The notes under the pieces were generated by a model. The model worked only from the letters and a program-made list of their open reading frames with translations, was not told where the DNA came from and searched no databases. DNA of 64,000 nucleotides from Saprospiraceae bacterium (GTDB taxonomy: Bacteria; Bacteroidota; Bacteroidia; Chitinophagales; Saprospiraceae). The translations under genes were made by a program, and so were the position numbers. Position 1 is the first letter of the stretch, and every line of letters starts with the position of its first letter. The DNA lies in assembly GCA_022448945.1 (NCBI GenBank), contig JAKVCV010000001.1, forward strand, positions 468,792 through 532,791, given 5' to 3'. This document shows positions 47,668-56,747 of the stretch, piece by piece.

Positions 47668-48270
47668 TTAGTCAATTTCAAAGTAACATTTTTTTACTTT
47701 GCCATTATCAGTTACTGTTACTTCAGTATATAGACCAAAAATTCTTCCTGTAAATGTCGTGGTATTACCATCCTGATAACTTTCATTATCTGGTGGTCCA
47801 AATTTATATAATGCATCATCATTAATAATTGATACCACATCTGACCACTTTTTATATTTATCTGAGAAGTTACTAGTAAATTCTTCATTCGCACTTCCAT
47901 CTTTATTAAAGAATCTTTTTTGGAATTCAGTAATAACAACATCTCTTGCAGTCATAATGGGAATATCTAATTCATCCACATCATCATAACCATAAAGTTT
48001 GTCGTGTTTTTGTTGCTCCTCAATTTTTTGTTTTATTATGGAATCAATTTCATCAAGATCCTTTTTGAATGAAACAATATGAGAGGATATAAAATCAAGT
48101 TCTTCTTGTTCAGTTTTGTCAATTTTTTTTCCGGAAGATGAGCAAACTTTTTCAAATTCCTTTTTTTTATAGGTAAATTCTTCTTCCAACATTGACAATT
48201 CATCAGCAATATCATTAGCCATTTTTTCATAGGCAATGATTTCATCATCATTTTTGTCTGATTGACTCAT
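47668..48270 (-). CDS. Hypothetical coiled-coil protein with C-terminal beta domain
   Basis: Unrecognised 200-residue soluble protein. The start was placed at ATG 48270 (MSQSDKNDDE) rather than a TTG 24 bases upstream. Residues 10-95 form an acidic coiled coil (EKMANDIADELSMLEEEF, VSFKKDLDEIDSIIKQKIEEQ). The C-terminal 90 residues contain FQKRFFNKDGSANEEFT and a beta stretch GNTTTFTGRIFGLYTEVTVT. No signal, lipobox or membrane helix is present. It is separated by 229 bp, including a long hairpin, from the next minus-strand gene, another lineage-specific protein. Function unknown. Confidence 0.7.
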   Translation of the reverse strand: MSQSDKNDDEIIAYEKMANDIADELSMLEEEFTYKKKEFEKVCSSSGKKIDKTEQEELDFISSHIVSFKKDLDEIDSIIKQKIEEQQKHDKLYGYDDVDELDIPIMTARDVVITEFQKRFFNKDGSANEEFTSNFSDKYKKWSDVVSIINDDALYKFGPPDNESYQDGNTTTFTGRIFGLYTEVTVTDNGKVKKCYFEID

Positions 48271-48411
48271 TGGGTATTCGATGTTTTTCGGCAACTACCG
48301 ATAATTTAAAAATATATTATATGAGGAAACAATAAATTTCAGAGAAAGTTAGGCCTTGTTCTAGTTTTAAGTCTATTAATTCTTCTATGCAGCACAAGTA
48401 CTTTTTTAAAT

Positions 48412-48459
48412 AATTCCTTAAACCCACAAGTGTTTTTTAGGCTGTGGATTTAAGGAATT
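48412..48459. repeat. Long imperfect inverted repeat (17 bp arms)
   Basis: Arms 48412-48428 and 48443-48459 pair in 16 of 17 positions with a single C/A mismatch and a 14-base loop. It lies between two minus-strand hypothetical genes. On neither strand is the stem followed by a good T run, so it is not a standard terminator; it may be an RNA-processing or regulatory hairpin. Confidence 0.8.
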
Positions 48460-48499
48460 GTATTTAGATTAAATTTTTCTAATTGAAAATTTACTCCTA

Positions 48500-49111
48500 T
48501 TAATCGATCTTTAATGCTTTAGCGATTTGTTTTAATTTCGCATCAATCTTAGTCATATTAACCTTGATCTTATCTTTTTGTTCAGGAGTCAATTTTTTTC
48601 CTGGTTTTTGAGCTTTTTCTTCAGCATTTGCATTGGCTTTATCTTGACCTTGGCCTTCTTCTTTAGCACCTGCTTCTTCATTTACTATTTCAGCCTCTCC
48701 TTTAGATATAATATATTTATCACCAACCTTTTTCTTAAGAATAGGAATAGATTTGATACATTTTTTTGCTTCCATAGGTTTCATCAAGCCACCAAGTACA
48801 CAAAACTCTATAGAACCTTCAGGAGATAGTCTACAGACACCAAAAGCAACTTTTTTCTTGTCAATCTTACCTTCGTCACCTTGACCTTGTCCTTTACTTC
48901 TTTTAGTTTTAAATAATTTGTCAACTTCCTTAGCAACGCCTATAGACATAAATCCACTCCCATCATCAAAATATTCAGCTTCATAACAAAATGGTAGTTT
49001 ATCTACTTTTCCACTCAATAAAGCCATAAGAGGTTTTTTTAGTAGTGTGCTTAGTGATTTTTGTAATTCTTCTTTCTTAGCAAAATCCTTTGCCTTTAAA
49101 TTCATTTTCAT
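48500..49111 (-). CDS. Hypothetical protein with Gly/Gln-rich linkers
   Basis: Unrecognised 203-residue protein. The N-terminal 120 residues look like one globular domain (KVDKLPFCYEAEYFDDGSGF, KKVAFGVCRLSPEGSIEFCV), interrupted by a low-complexity RSKGQGQGDEGKIDKKK loop. A second low-complexity stretch KEEGQGQDKANANAEEKAQK links it to a short helical C-terminus (KLTPEQKDKIKVNMTKIDAK). No signal or membrane helix is seen. The strong promoter at 49200-49230 shows it is expressed as a unit of its own. Together with the following gene it may be a small lineage-specific module; function unknown. Confidence 0.72.
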   Translation of the reverse strand: MKMNLKAKDFAKKEELQKSLSTLLKKPLMALLSGKVDKLPFCYEAEYFDDGSGFMSIGVAKEVDKLFKTKRSKGQGQGDEGKIDKKKVAFGVCRLSPEGSIEFCVLGGLMKPMEAKKCIKSIPILKKKVGDKYIISKGEAEIVNEEAGAKEEGQGQDKANANAEEKAQKPGKKLTPEQKDKIKVNMTKIDAKLKQIAKALKID

Positions 49112-49537
49112 AACAGGTAGATTTTAATTTTTGATTTTTTAATTATTATAGTATTTTATCTTAATATTTATTCCAGAATTTCAAATAATGCTAGACCCCC
49201 AAATATACTTAAATTTATTTAATTATGCAAGAATAAAAATATATCCTTAGGGTATTGATAGATTTTTAATTATGTAAAGTAATATGATGGGAATAATTGT
49301 TGAGATTATTTATTCTTTATTGAATCTCAATTTTATATCTTTCAGAATATATTTTCGTTAAATGTATATCAAAAAGCATTAGAATCATTTATATATCTAA
49401 TGTTAATTTACATTAAAATTATGAATATTACAATATAAATAAAATTTTAGCTAAAACATTAAATATGTATATATTAAATATGGTTGGATTTTTACTATTT
49501 TTATTGAAATAGTATTTATATACTAATTATAGCTAAA
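49112..49537. other. AT-rich intergenic region with promoter
   Basis: This 426 bp region lies between two minus-strand genes. Apart from the promoter at 49200-49230 it is very AT-rich, with no convincing open frame, hairpin or repeat. The downstream end of the CDF gene here lacks a visible terminator hairpin; the region around 49538 itself is the 3' end of that gene. Confidence 0.55.
49200..49230 (-). promoter_or_regulatory. Bacteroidota promoter of the 203-residue hypothetical
   Basis: On the minus strand TTG (49230-49228), a 20 bp spacer and TATATTTG (49207-49200) form the same arrangement as at 4869-4899. The start at 49111 is 89 bp downstream. Confidence 0.68.
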
Positions 49538-50494
49538 TCAATTTATCTGATTATTGGGTTCAGATTTAGTTCTTTTCTTTGTTTTAATGGTCTCAGCCTC
49601 AATAAATATACGATTTACGAATGGGAGCACTTGTTTGATTTTTGATTCAATATTGTCGATAGTTTTTTCTATATCATCAGCGGTTAATTCATCTTTGAAA
49701 TTTGCATCAAGATTTACTAGTACTTCATTAGGACCAAAATAGAGGCTAAGTGGTCTTTTGTAGGCTATAACATTTTCTTCATTATCAAGAATTGCAGTTA
49801 TCTTTTTTAGATCTGATTCTATCAGTCCTTCACCAATCAATAAGTCTTTACATTCAGTTGCAAAAAATAAAGAGACGCTGATTAGCAATAGGCCAATCAA
49901 AATAGATCCTATTCCATCAAAATATACTATATCAGTTATATCACCCAAGGCAACACAGATAAAAGCCATTGCTAGACCAATTAATGCAGCTGAGTCTTCT
50001 ATGACTATTGCAGCTGTAGAGGTGTCTTTGATATCAACTAATTCCTGAATAAATGATTTATCACCACGAGTAGAATTAAATTGTTTTAGGGCAACCCTTA
50101 GCGCTGAACCTTCAAACAACATTGCAAGCCCAAGAACAACATAATTCCACATAATATGTTCTCTTTCAACCTCTTTAGGAGGGTATAATATAGCTTCTAT
50201 TCCCTCAAAAAGCGCAATACCACCACCAAGAGCAAATATTAAGACTGCAACAACAAATGACCAAAAGTAAACCTCATTTCCATAGCCATATGGATGATGT
50301 TCATCTGCCGGCGTATTACTTTTATTGATGCCAAAAAGCAGTAATGCACCATTCCCTGTATCAACTAAAGAATGGATGCCTTCTGATAACATTGAAGAAG
50401 AACTGGTAAAAAAAGCAGCTATAAATTTACTGATTGCAATTGCAATATTCGCTAAAATAGCACCATATATTGCTTTTTTTGATGAGCCGGCCAT
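49538..50494 (-). CDS. Cation diffusion facilitator transporter, ZnT9-like
   Basis: Inner-membrane divalent-metal/proton antiporter. The length of 318 residues and about six membrane helices fit the family. SMLSEGIHSLVDTGNGALLL in helix 2 carries the conserved His-Asp pair (HSLVD), and IEDSAALIGLAMAF in helix 5 its acidic counterpart. ADEHHPYGYGNEVYFW in the helix 2-3 loop is typical of the SLC30A9/ZnT9-like branch. The C-terminal cytoplasmic domain (LGPNEVLVNLDANF-like, ending in KTKKRTKSEPN) is present. It follows the PIF1-like helicase by 39 bp on the same strand and may be cotranscribed. Confidence 0.92.
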   Translation of the reverse strand: MAGSSKKAIYGAILANIAIAISKFIAAFFTSSSSMLSEGIHSLVDTGNGALLLFGINKSNTPADEHHPYGYGNEVYFWSFVVAVLIFALGGGIALFEGIEAILYPPKEVEREHIMWNYVVLGLAMLFEGSALRVALKQFNSTRGDKSFIQELVDIKDTSTAAIVIEDSAALIGLAMAFICVALGDITDIVYFDGIGSILIGLLLISVSLFFATECKDLLIGEGLIESDLKKITAILDNEENVIAYKRPLSLYFGPNEVLVNLDANFKDELTADDIEKTIDNIESKIKQVLPFVNRIFIEAETIKTKKRTKSEPNNQIN

Positions 50495-50533
50495 TAATAT
50501 TTGTTTTTTATTTTGAGGTTACTTGAGATTCAA

Positions 50534-52213
50534 TTAATTAAAAATAAACCATATTAAAGCAATACTTAGGATAATTATCAGCATTTGTGAAATATCTTTT
50601 GATTTGACGATCATGTTTTTTTCTGCCTCGCATTCTATCAATTCAGCTTCTGCTTGATTTAATTTTAGCTGACGTTCATTTAAATTATCTTTTGCTGTAT
50701 TAAGATCTTTATCTTGTATTTTAATTTTTTTTGATTGTTCGTGAAGTGTTTTTAATAATTTTTGTTGTGTTTCCTTAATTGTTAATGATTGGACTTCAAG
50801 TGCTTCAATAATGAGATGTTGTTGTTTAACAGACCGTTCATTGTTGTCTATTAAATCCATATGTCTGTCTTTGTCAATTGTATATTGTTTTTGAGTTTCC
50901 AAAAATCGGTTAATACGTTTGTCAACAAATATATCTTCCGCATTAATAGGTCTTTTGAGCGTAATGCCTTTCAAAGATGTGCATCGGCTTAAGGCGACAT
51001 AAGTTTGGCCTGAGGCGAAAGCTTTACGCCCAAGATTGATAATAACATGGTTAAAAGTTTGTCCAAGACTATTTTGAATGGTAATTCCCCATGCCAGTTT
51101 GATAGGAAACTGGGTAAATGTACCTGTTATTTCTTTGTCAATTGATTCACTCTCTTCATTCCATTTGTAATTGTATTTATGCCAGGTATGTCTTAAAACA
51201 TTATGTTTTTTGGTGCCATTCCCTGATTTGATCTCAATCAGTAACTTATCTTCAAAGATACTAACAATTCTTCCAATGGTTCCATTGTTCCAGCGGCCAT
51301 CATTGTCGTCTTTTACAAACATTATTTGTGCCCCATTCTTAAGTTCTAAGCTAGGATTTGTAGGATAGGCACTTGCTGTACTTGCGAAATTGCCAGTTTG
51401 TTCTCCATTAAAAGTAACCAAGTTGCTATCTAGGGTTTCAAGATTAGATTCATTAATCTTTTTCTTTTCAGCACTTGATGAGACAAGCGTAATTTTAAAA
51501 TTTAAAGGTAACCCTCCTTTAACACCATGGCGCTCATTTAGCATATCCAGGTGATTACTATTTACTTTATTTATTCTTATAGCATTCAACAGACTAAGGA
51601 ATTCTTTGTCTTTTTGTCCGTATACTATTGAAAGTTCTATTATTTGATATTCAAAGTTGTTTTCAAAAGCTTTTGCACTAAAAAAGTATCTTGAGGAATA
51701 GTTTGAACGCAATATATTTATAGTTTCTTTGTCTTGAGAATCTAATTCTGGTGGAAGTTGGTACAAATCGCCAATCATCAAAAGTTGTTTGCCTCCAAAA
51801 GGAAGATCATTGCCTAGCGTTGTTCTAAGTGCTAAATCAATAGCATTCATCATGTCGCATCTAAGCAAAGAAATCTCATCGATAATAATTAGTTCAATTT
51901 CGTAAAGTAATTTTCTTTTGGCAGCAGATATGAATTGAGTTTCTGTTTCCTCGGGCAAGAATATATGTTTTTTAAAACCAAAAAATGAGTGTATATCCTC
52001 ACCTCCAACTTGTAAAGCACTACGCTCTGTCGGAGTAAGAACTATATGTTTTTTGTGTATATGAGAAGTCAATAGTTGTAACAAGGTGGATTTTCCAGTT
52101 CCTGGCTTTCCAGTAAGAAAAACAGAAGATCTGGTATGGTGGATCAAACGGATAGCATCTACGGCTTTTTGATTGTCTTTATATGCTTCAAGCAACCTTG
52201 AAATTGAGTTCAT
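50534..52213 (-). CDS. PIF1-like helicase with coiled coil and C-terminal membrane anchor
   Basis: SF1B-type DNA helicase domain: Walker A GKPGTGKS (residues 35-42), Walker B LIIIDEISLL, GGKQLLMIGDLYQLPPE and a UvrD_C_2-type block (AWGITIQNSLGQTFNHVI, YVALSRCTSLKGI). ATG 52213 was chosen over TTG 52240. Residues from about 440 to 540 are a coiled coil (ETQQKLLKTLHEQSKKIK, LNERQLKLNQAEAELIECE), and the last 15 residues are a hydrophobic helix (LIIILSIALIWFIFN) predicted to anchor it in the membrane. Cytoplasmic PIF1 helicases lack such a tail. The CDF transporter gene follows after 39 bp. Confidence 0.88.
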   Translation of the reverse strand: MNSISRLLEAYKDNQKAVDAIRLIHHTRSSVFLTGKPGTGKSTLLQLLTSHIHKKHIVLTPTERSALQVGGEDIHSFFGFKKHIFLPEETETQFISAAKRKLLYEIELIIIDEISLLRCDMMNAIDLALRTTLGNDLPFGGKQLLMIGDLYQLPPELDSQDKETINILRSNYSSRYFFSAKAFENNFEYQIIELSIVYGQKDKEFLSLLNAIRINKVNSNHLDMLNERHGVKGGLPLNFKITLVSSSAEKKKINESNLETLDSNLVTFNGEQTGNFASTASAYPTNPSLELKNGAQIMFVKDDNDGRWNNGTIGRIVSIFEDKLLIEIKSGNGTKKHNVLRHTWHKYNYKWNEESESIDKEITGTFTQFPIKLAWGITIQNSLGQTFNHVIINLGRKAFASGQTYVALSRCTSLKGITLKRPINAEDIFVDKRINRFLETQKQYTIDKDRHMDLIDNNERSVKQQHLIIEALEVQSLTIKETQQKLLKTLHEQSKKIKIQDKDLNTAKDNLNERQLKLNQAEAELIECEAEKNMIVKSKDISQMLIIILSIALIWFIFN

Positions 52214-52299
52214 ATGTGATTTATTTATTTTAGACAACAAGCATTTTCGGTATTATTATCTATAGAATTTATTGCTTAACTAATATGCAACGAGGAATA

Positions 52300-52329
52300 C
52301 AAAAATAACTTTTTCTACTTTAAAGCAAA
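52300..52329 (-). promoter_or_regulatory. Putative Bacteroidota promoter before the helicase
   Basis: On the minus strand TTTG (52329-52326), an 18 bp spacer and TATTTTTG (52307-52300) lie 87 bp before the helicase start. The -33 element falls inside the 3' end of the preceding gene. Confidence 0.4.
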
Positions 52330-53751
52330 ATAATATGTATATCCAATCATAAGAGTGAAAGCATGAATATTTAAAAAAGCATCATCGGTTCTTCTGCCAA
52401 ATAAAAACCATTCATTATCGACTAATGGCTCTGTAAAATTTACTAATTGTTTAAAACCTTTATCGGTATAACCATAAGTATATTTAAACCCTATACTCAT
52501 TAGGCTGTGTTTTCTGCGCCAAGATAAACCTGCTGAGAAATGCCACAAGTCTATAGGGGCAGATGTAATAGTTAATTGGTTTAATATTTTTCTACAACTA
52601 AAATCACTTCTGAAGCCAATATGTAATTTAATTTTTTCAATTAACTGTTGTTCCCAGCCAATTGCAAAGTTGAGCACCTGTTCAGCACCTTGATAAATAG
52701 ATAAGAAATCTGTTTTAATACTGTCGTAAATAGAAAAATTACTAAGATCTGCATCAACCATTTTATATTCATTGATGGCCATAAAATATTCTGCTGAAAT
52801 ACATATCAATCCAGTTTTGTAATTGTATGTGATGCCCGAACCAACAGTTAAAGGGTATTTATACCTTGATTTAAGGTTTCTTTGTTCATCTGTTCTTACT
52901 CTATCAAGTGGCACACCACTTGGAGGTTGAGAAGGTCTATTGGTTTGTAGATCTTCTCTGTGTACACGAGATTCACCCCAAAAGGTAATTGATGGAGATG
53001 TAATGTTAAGTCCAAATCTCCATCTTCCAAAGCGTCCGTGAAAACCTGCTTTAATCAGGCCTCCGATTATATTAGTCCTGGAATGTAAATAGGATGAATT
53101 GGTAGCTACAAAAATAGGTATCCCAGCGGCAATGGTAGAATCATTTCCACTCATAGCTCTAGCCGAATAAGCAAAAGTATGTTTTTGTGATCGATAGGTA
53201 GCTATAGCTGTTATGCCCGCAGAAAAATTCTTATTTATCTTAAAACCCACTCCCAGACATCCCCAAGTTTCACCTATAATATTCCGTAGTTCAATATTAC
53301 CTATATAGAACTCTTTTCCTGCGTTTGAGGCTATTAGGTCATATTTGTTTTCATGTCGGTGATTCCCATCTATATTTACATTTTGACGTGCAATAATATT
53401 AAACCCAATCCTGTATACCTTTTCAGGATTCTTAGACAACAATCCTGATACCATTTGTTGATATAAACTTAGACGCTGGGATTTTAGATCTACATCGGTT
53501 CCTCCTCCATTACCCATGAATATATCTTCATACTTATAAACAGATGTGTTTAATGAAACAGTACTTTGTTTAATAAAAGCGAGATTTGCAGGGTTATAAA
53601 AAACAGAGCTATTGTCATCTAAGCCAGCTATTACAGCACCACCAAGAAATGAAGCTCTGGCACCAAATTGATTAGTCCAATAATGGGTGTCCTGACCATA
53701 CAATATTGTAGTGAAAATAATATAACAAAAGGGAATCAGTACTTTTTTCAT
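52315..53751 (-). CDS. OmpP1/FadL-like outer membrane protein
   Basis: A 478-residue predicted outer-membrane beta barrel. The signal ends near residue 19 (LYGQ), and the N-terminus of the mature protein (FGARASFLGGAVIAGLDDNSSVFYNPANLAFI) is the OmpP1/FadL/TodX-type start found in long-chain fatty-acid porins and in PorV-like proteins. Alternating hydrophobic strands continue to the end, where the terminal strand closes with an aromatic-rich YTYYFALK. The transported compound cannot be told. No T9SS gene (porV, porU) is adjacent. Confidence 0.82.
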   Translation of the reverse strand: MKKVLIPFCYIIFTTILYGQDTHYWTNQFGARASFLGGAVIAGLDDNSSVFYNPANLAFIKQSTVSLNTSVYKYEDIFMGNGGGTDVDLKSQRLSLYQQMVSGLLSKNPEKVYRIGFNIIARQNVNIDGNHRHENKYDLIASNAGKEFYIGNIELRNIIGETWGCLGVGFKINKNFSAGITAIATYRSQKHTFAYSARAMSGNDSTIAAGIPIFVATNSSYLHSRTNIIGGLIKAGFHGRFGRWRFGLNITSPSITFWGESRVHREDLQTNRPSQPPSGVPLDRVRTDEQRNLKSRYKYPLTVGSGITYNYKTGLICISAEYFMAINEYKMVDADLSNFSIYDSIKTDFLSIYQGAEQVLNFAIGWEQQLIEKIKLHIGFRSDFSCRKILNQLTITSAPIDLWHFSAGLSWRRKHSLMSIGFKYTYGYTDKGFKQLVNFTEPLVDNEWFLFGRRTDDAFLNIHAFTLMIGYTYYFALK

Positions 53752-53812
53752 AATTATCTAATTTTTATCTTGTCAATATTAGTTCCTTTTTATTTATTGC
53801 GCTATTATATTT

Positions 53813-54526
53813 TTATAAAGACCAGTCTTTAGGTGGTGAAATAGCAAATTCAAAACCATTAGATGTTAATTCTACATACTTTTTTTTATTAAATTTATAT
53901 AGATAAGCAGGTCTATGGGCAACATCTTTTTGGCGATCTAATTGTTCCAGAATTCCCATCTTTAGGATTTTTGATCTGAAGTTTCTACGGTTTAATTTTT
54001 GCCCTAATATAGTTTCATAAAGGTTTTGTAATTCTGTAAGTGTAAATTTATCAGTAAGTAATTCAAAGCCTATTGGTTGGTATCTTACTTTTGCATTAAG
54101 TCGTTTTATAGCCATTTCGAATATTTGAGCATGGTCAAAAGCTAATTTTGGTATTTCTTCTATCTTGAACCATTTTGCATCGCTGGCATCAGTTGCTGCA
54201 ATAGGAGGATGTTTTTCGAGGTTTATAAGACTATAATATGCTACGCTTATCGTTTGTCCCCTCGGATCTCTGCCAATTTCTCCAAAAGTATATAGTTGTT
54301 CGATAAATATATCTTTAACACCTGTTTCTTCTTCAAGTTCACGTCTTGCTGCATTTTCAAGTGTTTCATTTTCTTTAATGAAACCACCAGGTAAAGCCCA
54401 ACTATTTTTAAATGGGTCATACGCTCGTTTTATAAGTAATATTCTCAAGTCAGCGCTTTTGTCTAACCCAAAAACGACACAATCAACAGTAACAAAGGGT
54501 TTATATGGTTTATTATATGTAGGCAT
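53813..54526 (-). CDS. Nudix-type transcriptional regulator (NrtR/AraR-like)
   Basis: A 237-residue two-domain protein. The N-terminal Nudix domain carries a complete Nudix box G-x5-E-x7-RELxEExG ([23 protein letters not shown]), so catalysis is still possible. The C-terminal 80 residues are a winged helix ([28 protein letters not shown]), the arrangement of NrtR regulators of NAD metabolism and of the AraR regulators of arabinose use in Bacteroidota. No NAD or arabinose gene is adjacent, so the ligand and regulon cannot be stated. It is divergent from the pseudouridine synthase gene. Confidence 0.88.
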   Translation of the reverse strand: MPTYNKPYKPFVTVDCVVFGLDKSADLRILLIKRAYDPFKNSWALPGGFIKENETLENAARRELEEETGVKDIFIEQLYTFGEIGRDPRGQTISVAYYSLINLEKHPPIAATDASDAKWFKIEEIPKLAFDHAQIFEMAIKRLNAKVRYQPIGFELLTDKFTLTELQNLYETILGQKLNRRNFRSKILKMGILEQLDRQKDVAHRPAYLYKFNKKKYVELTSNGFEFAISPPKDWSL

Positions 54527-54753
54527 TTTTTATACTTGAATTAATGTGGATTTCTTAAAGTAAATGGATATATTATATCGTTCTATTTGATTATAAACTT
54601 TAGATGTTATTATATTCCCTGCGATATTCTTAGATTAAACTAATAGTTGATATAAAATTTTGTAACTTTCCTCTCAATATAGTGTAGCTTAGTTTAACAT
54701 ACAAGCTAAGCAGAGGATTATTATAAATTAATTTAAAATTTCTTTTTTCCCTA

Positions 54754-55482
54754 ATGACAACAAGACAGTATAAAATATTACTGGAAGACGAATATTTTTT
54801 AATTGCTGAAAAAGAAAGTGGTTTTTTAACTATACCTGATCGATACAGGCCTGATATTCCTAATTTATACCAAAGCCTAAAACTAGATTATGGTGATATA
54901 TATATAGTTCATAGGCTAGATAAAGGTACAAGTGGATTAGTTTGTTTTGCAAAAACCAGAGAGGTGCATCGAGTATTAAATTTACAATTTGAACAAAGGA
55001 AACCATTAAAAAAGTATTATGCTATAGTTAAGGGAACGCCCTTTATAATGGAGGGCACTATTAATGCTGGATTGGCTCCTAATAAAGTTGGAGGAATGCA
55101 CATAGATTTAAAACGTGGAAAACCTTCAATAACTGATTATAAAGTAATCGAATCTTTTCGGAATTTTTCTTTAATTGAAGCTACAATTCTAACAGGAAGA
55201 ACACATCAGATTAGGGTGCATTTAAAACATCTGGGATATCCTTTGGCTGTAGATGAAGCATATACACAAAAAGAAGTATTATATTTATCAGAAATTAAGC
55301 GGAAGAAATTTAATCTTAAGAAAAACACTGAAGAACGTCCTTTAATTTCGAGGATTCCTTTACATGCGTATTATTTAAGTTTTATGCATCCTGTTACCAA
55401 TCATAAGATAACTGTAGAAAGCAATTTACCAAAAGATATGAAAGCTTTATTAAATCAGTTGAGAAAATGGGATAGAAAATGA
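54754..55482 (+). CDS. RluA-family pseudouridine synthase
   Basis: Isomerises uridine to pseudouridine in rRNA or tRNA. The catalytic aspartate is Asp56 in HRLDKGTSGLVCFAKT. LTGRTHQIRVHLKHLGYPLA is the second family block, near residue 147. The length of 242 residues means a catalytic domain without the N-terminal S4 domain of RluC/RluD, so target sites are unclear. An asymmetric hairpin-like region (54670-54716) lies in its leader. The next gene starts 48 bp later on the same strand. Confidence 0.93.
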   Translation: MTTRQYKILLEDEYFLIAEKESGFLTIPDRYRPDIPNLYQSLKLDYGDIYIVHRLDKGTSGLVCFAKTREVHRVLNLQFEQRKPLKKYYAIVKGTPFIMEGTINAGLAPNKVGGMHIDLKRGKPSITDYKVIESFRNFSLIEATILTGRTHQIRVHLKHLGYPLAVDEAYTQKEVLYLSEIKRKKFNLKKNTEERPLISRIPLHAYYLSFMHPVTNHKITVESNLPKDMKALLNQLRKWDRK

Positions 55483-55530
55483 TTATTTTTTAATTAAAAC
55501 TTGTAAAATTATATTTATAAACGCTCATTT

Positions 55531-56607
55531 ATGTTACCTCAATATCTAATAAAATTTTCTGGTAAAAGAACCAAACGATTTGATAGGGTTAATAAATATG
55601 TGAATAATCTTTTATTGGCAACTTTGTTGCTTTTTTTAACAATATTAATAGGTATAATAGGTTATATAGCTATTGATGATTATTCGTTTTCGGAAGCATT
55701 TTATATGACGATTATTACCCTATCAACTGTTGGATATGGAGAGGTGAAACCATTATCAACAGAAGGTCAGGTTTTTACTTCAATACTCATAATTTGTAAT
55801 TTAGGTATTTTTGCATACGCTATATCTATTATTTCTAATTTTTTTATTGAAGGAGATTTACGTACATTCATAAAACATTATAAAATGTACAAAAAAATAC
55901 ATCAGATGGAGGAACATACAATTATTTGCGGTTATGGAAAACTTGGTAGACAAATCTGTGCTGAACTCAAGATTAAAAATATGCCTTTTGTAGTTATAGA
56001 AAATAACAAGGATAAATTAAGTTTATTACAAAAGGAGAAAATAAATTATTTAGAAGGAGACATATCAAAAGATGATATTTTAATAGAAGCTGGAATTGAA
56101 TATGCAAAGGCAATAGTCATTACTTATTCTGATAAATCTCTTAATGTATATACTGTTCTTACAGCTAGAGAATTTAATTCAAAAGTTAAGATCATCACCC
56201 GTTCCTCAGATGATTTATCTAGGAAAAAACTTAAACGTGCTGGAGCAGATCATGTAGTCCGTACTGAAGTAATAGGTGGGTTTTATATGGCAACATTAAT
56301 ACATCAACCAAATATTGTAGAGTTTTTTAGTTTGATTTCCAATATGGGAGATGTTATAATTCATTTCAAAGAGGTTGAGTTTTTAGATATAAAAGAAGAA
56401 TATCGAAATAAAACGGTTGAAGAATTTAGTATGCAAACACGATCTGGTGTTAATATTATTGGATTGCAATACACTGATGGCCATTATGATATTAACCCGA
56501 AAGGAGATATTATTTTTAGTAAAGGCATGAAACTTGTTATTTTAGGTGACTTGAATCAAATTGAATTATTCAATAATCAATTTTTGATTAACTCTAAGAT
56601 AAGCTAA
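55531..56607 (+). CDS. K+ channel with RCK (TrkA-N) domain
   Basis: A 358-residue MthK-like potassium channel. Two membrane helices (about residues 27-47 and 78-98) flank the pore loop with selectivity filter TVGYG (residues 66-70) in IITLSTVGYGE. The cytoplasmic RCK domain starts with IICGYGKLGRQICAEL (about residue 130) and continues with the Rossmann-type nucleotide-binding strands and a TrkA-C-like C-terminal domain. Ligands such as calcium or NAD cannot be read from sequence. A probable -7 element TATATTTA lies just upstream. Confidence 0.93.
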   Translation: MLPQYLIKFSGKRTKRFDRVNKYVNNLLLATLLLFLTILIGIIGYIAIDDYSFSEAFYMTIITLSTVGYGEVKPLSTEGQVFTSILIICNLGIFAYAISIISNFFIEGDLRTFIKHYKMYKKIHQMEEHTIICGYGKLGRQICAELKIKNMPFVVIENNKDKLSLLQKEKINYLEGDISKDDILIEAGIEYAKAIVITYSDKSLNVYTVLTAREFNSKVKIITRSSDDLSRKKLKRAGADHVVRTEVIGGFYMATLIHQPNIVEFFSLISNMGDVIIHFKEVEFLDIKEEYRNKTVEEFSMQTRSGVNIIGLQYTDGHYDINPKGDIIFSKGMKLVILGDLNQIELFNNQFLINSKIS

Positions 56608-56747
56608 TAGCCTTTCTATGGTTTATATTTATATTCATTATGTTATTTTAATATAAATATCTTCTTCTTTTTTAAATATAATTATATACCATTTTGTCTG
56701 TCGTCAATTTAGTGTATTTTTACTATTGTTATTAAGAATAAAGTGAT

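Noticed and set aside
54670-54716. Leader hairpin before the RluA gene (CCTCT...AGAGG outside GCTTAG/CTAAGC)
   Set aside because: The inner stem is six bp and the outer pairing needs a 12-base asymmetric bulge; chance pairing is likely in AT-rich sequence, and no riboswitch class fits.
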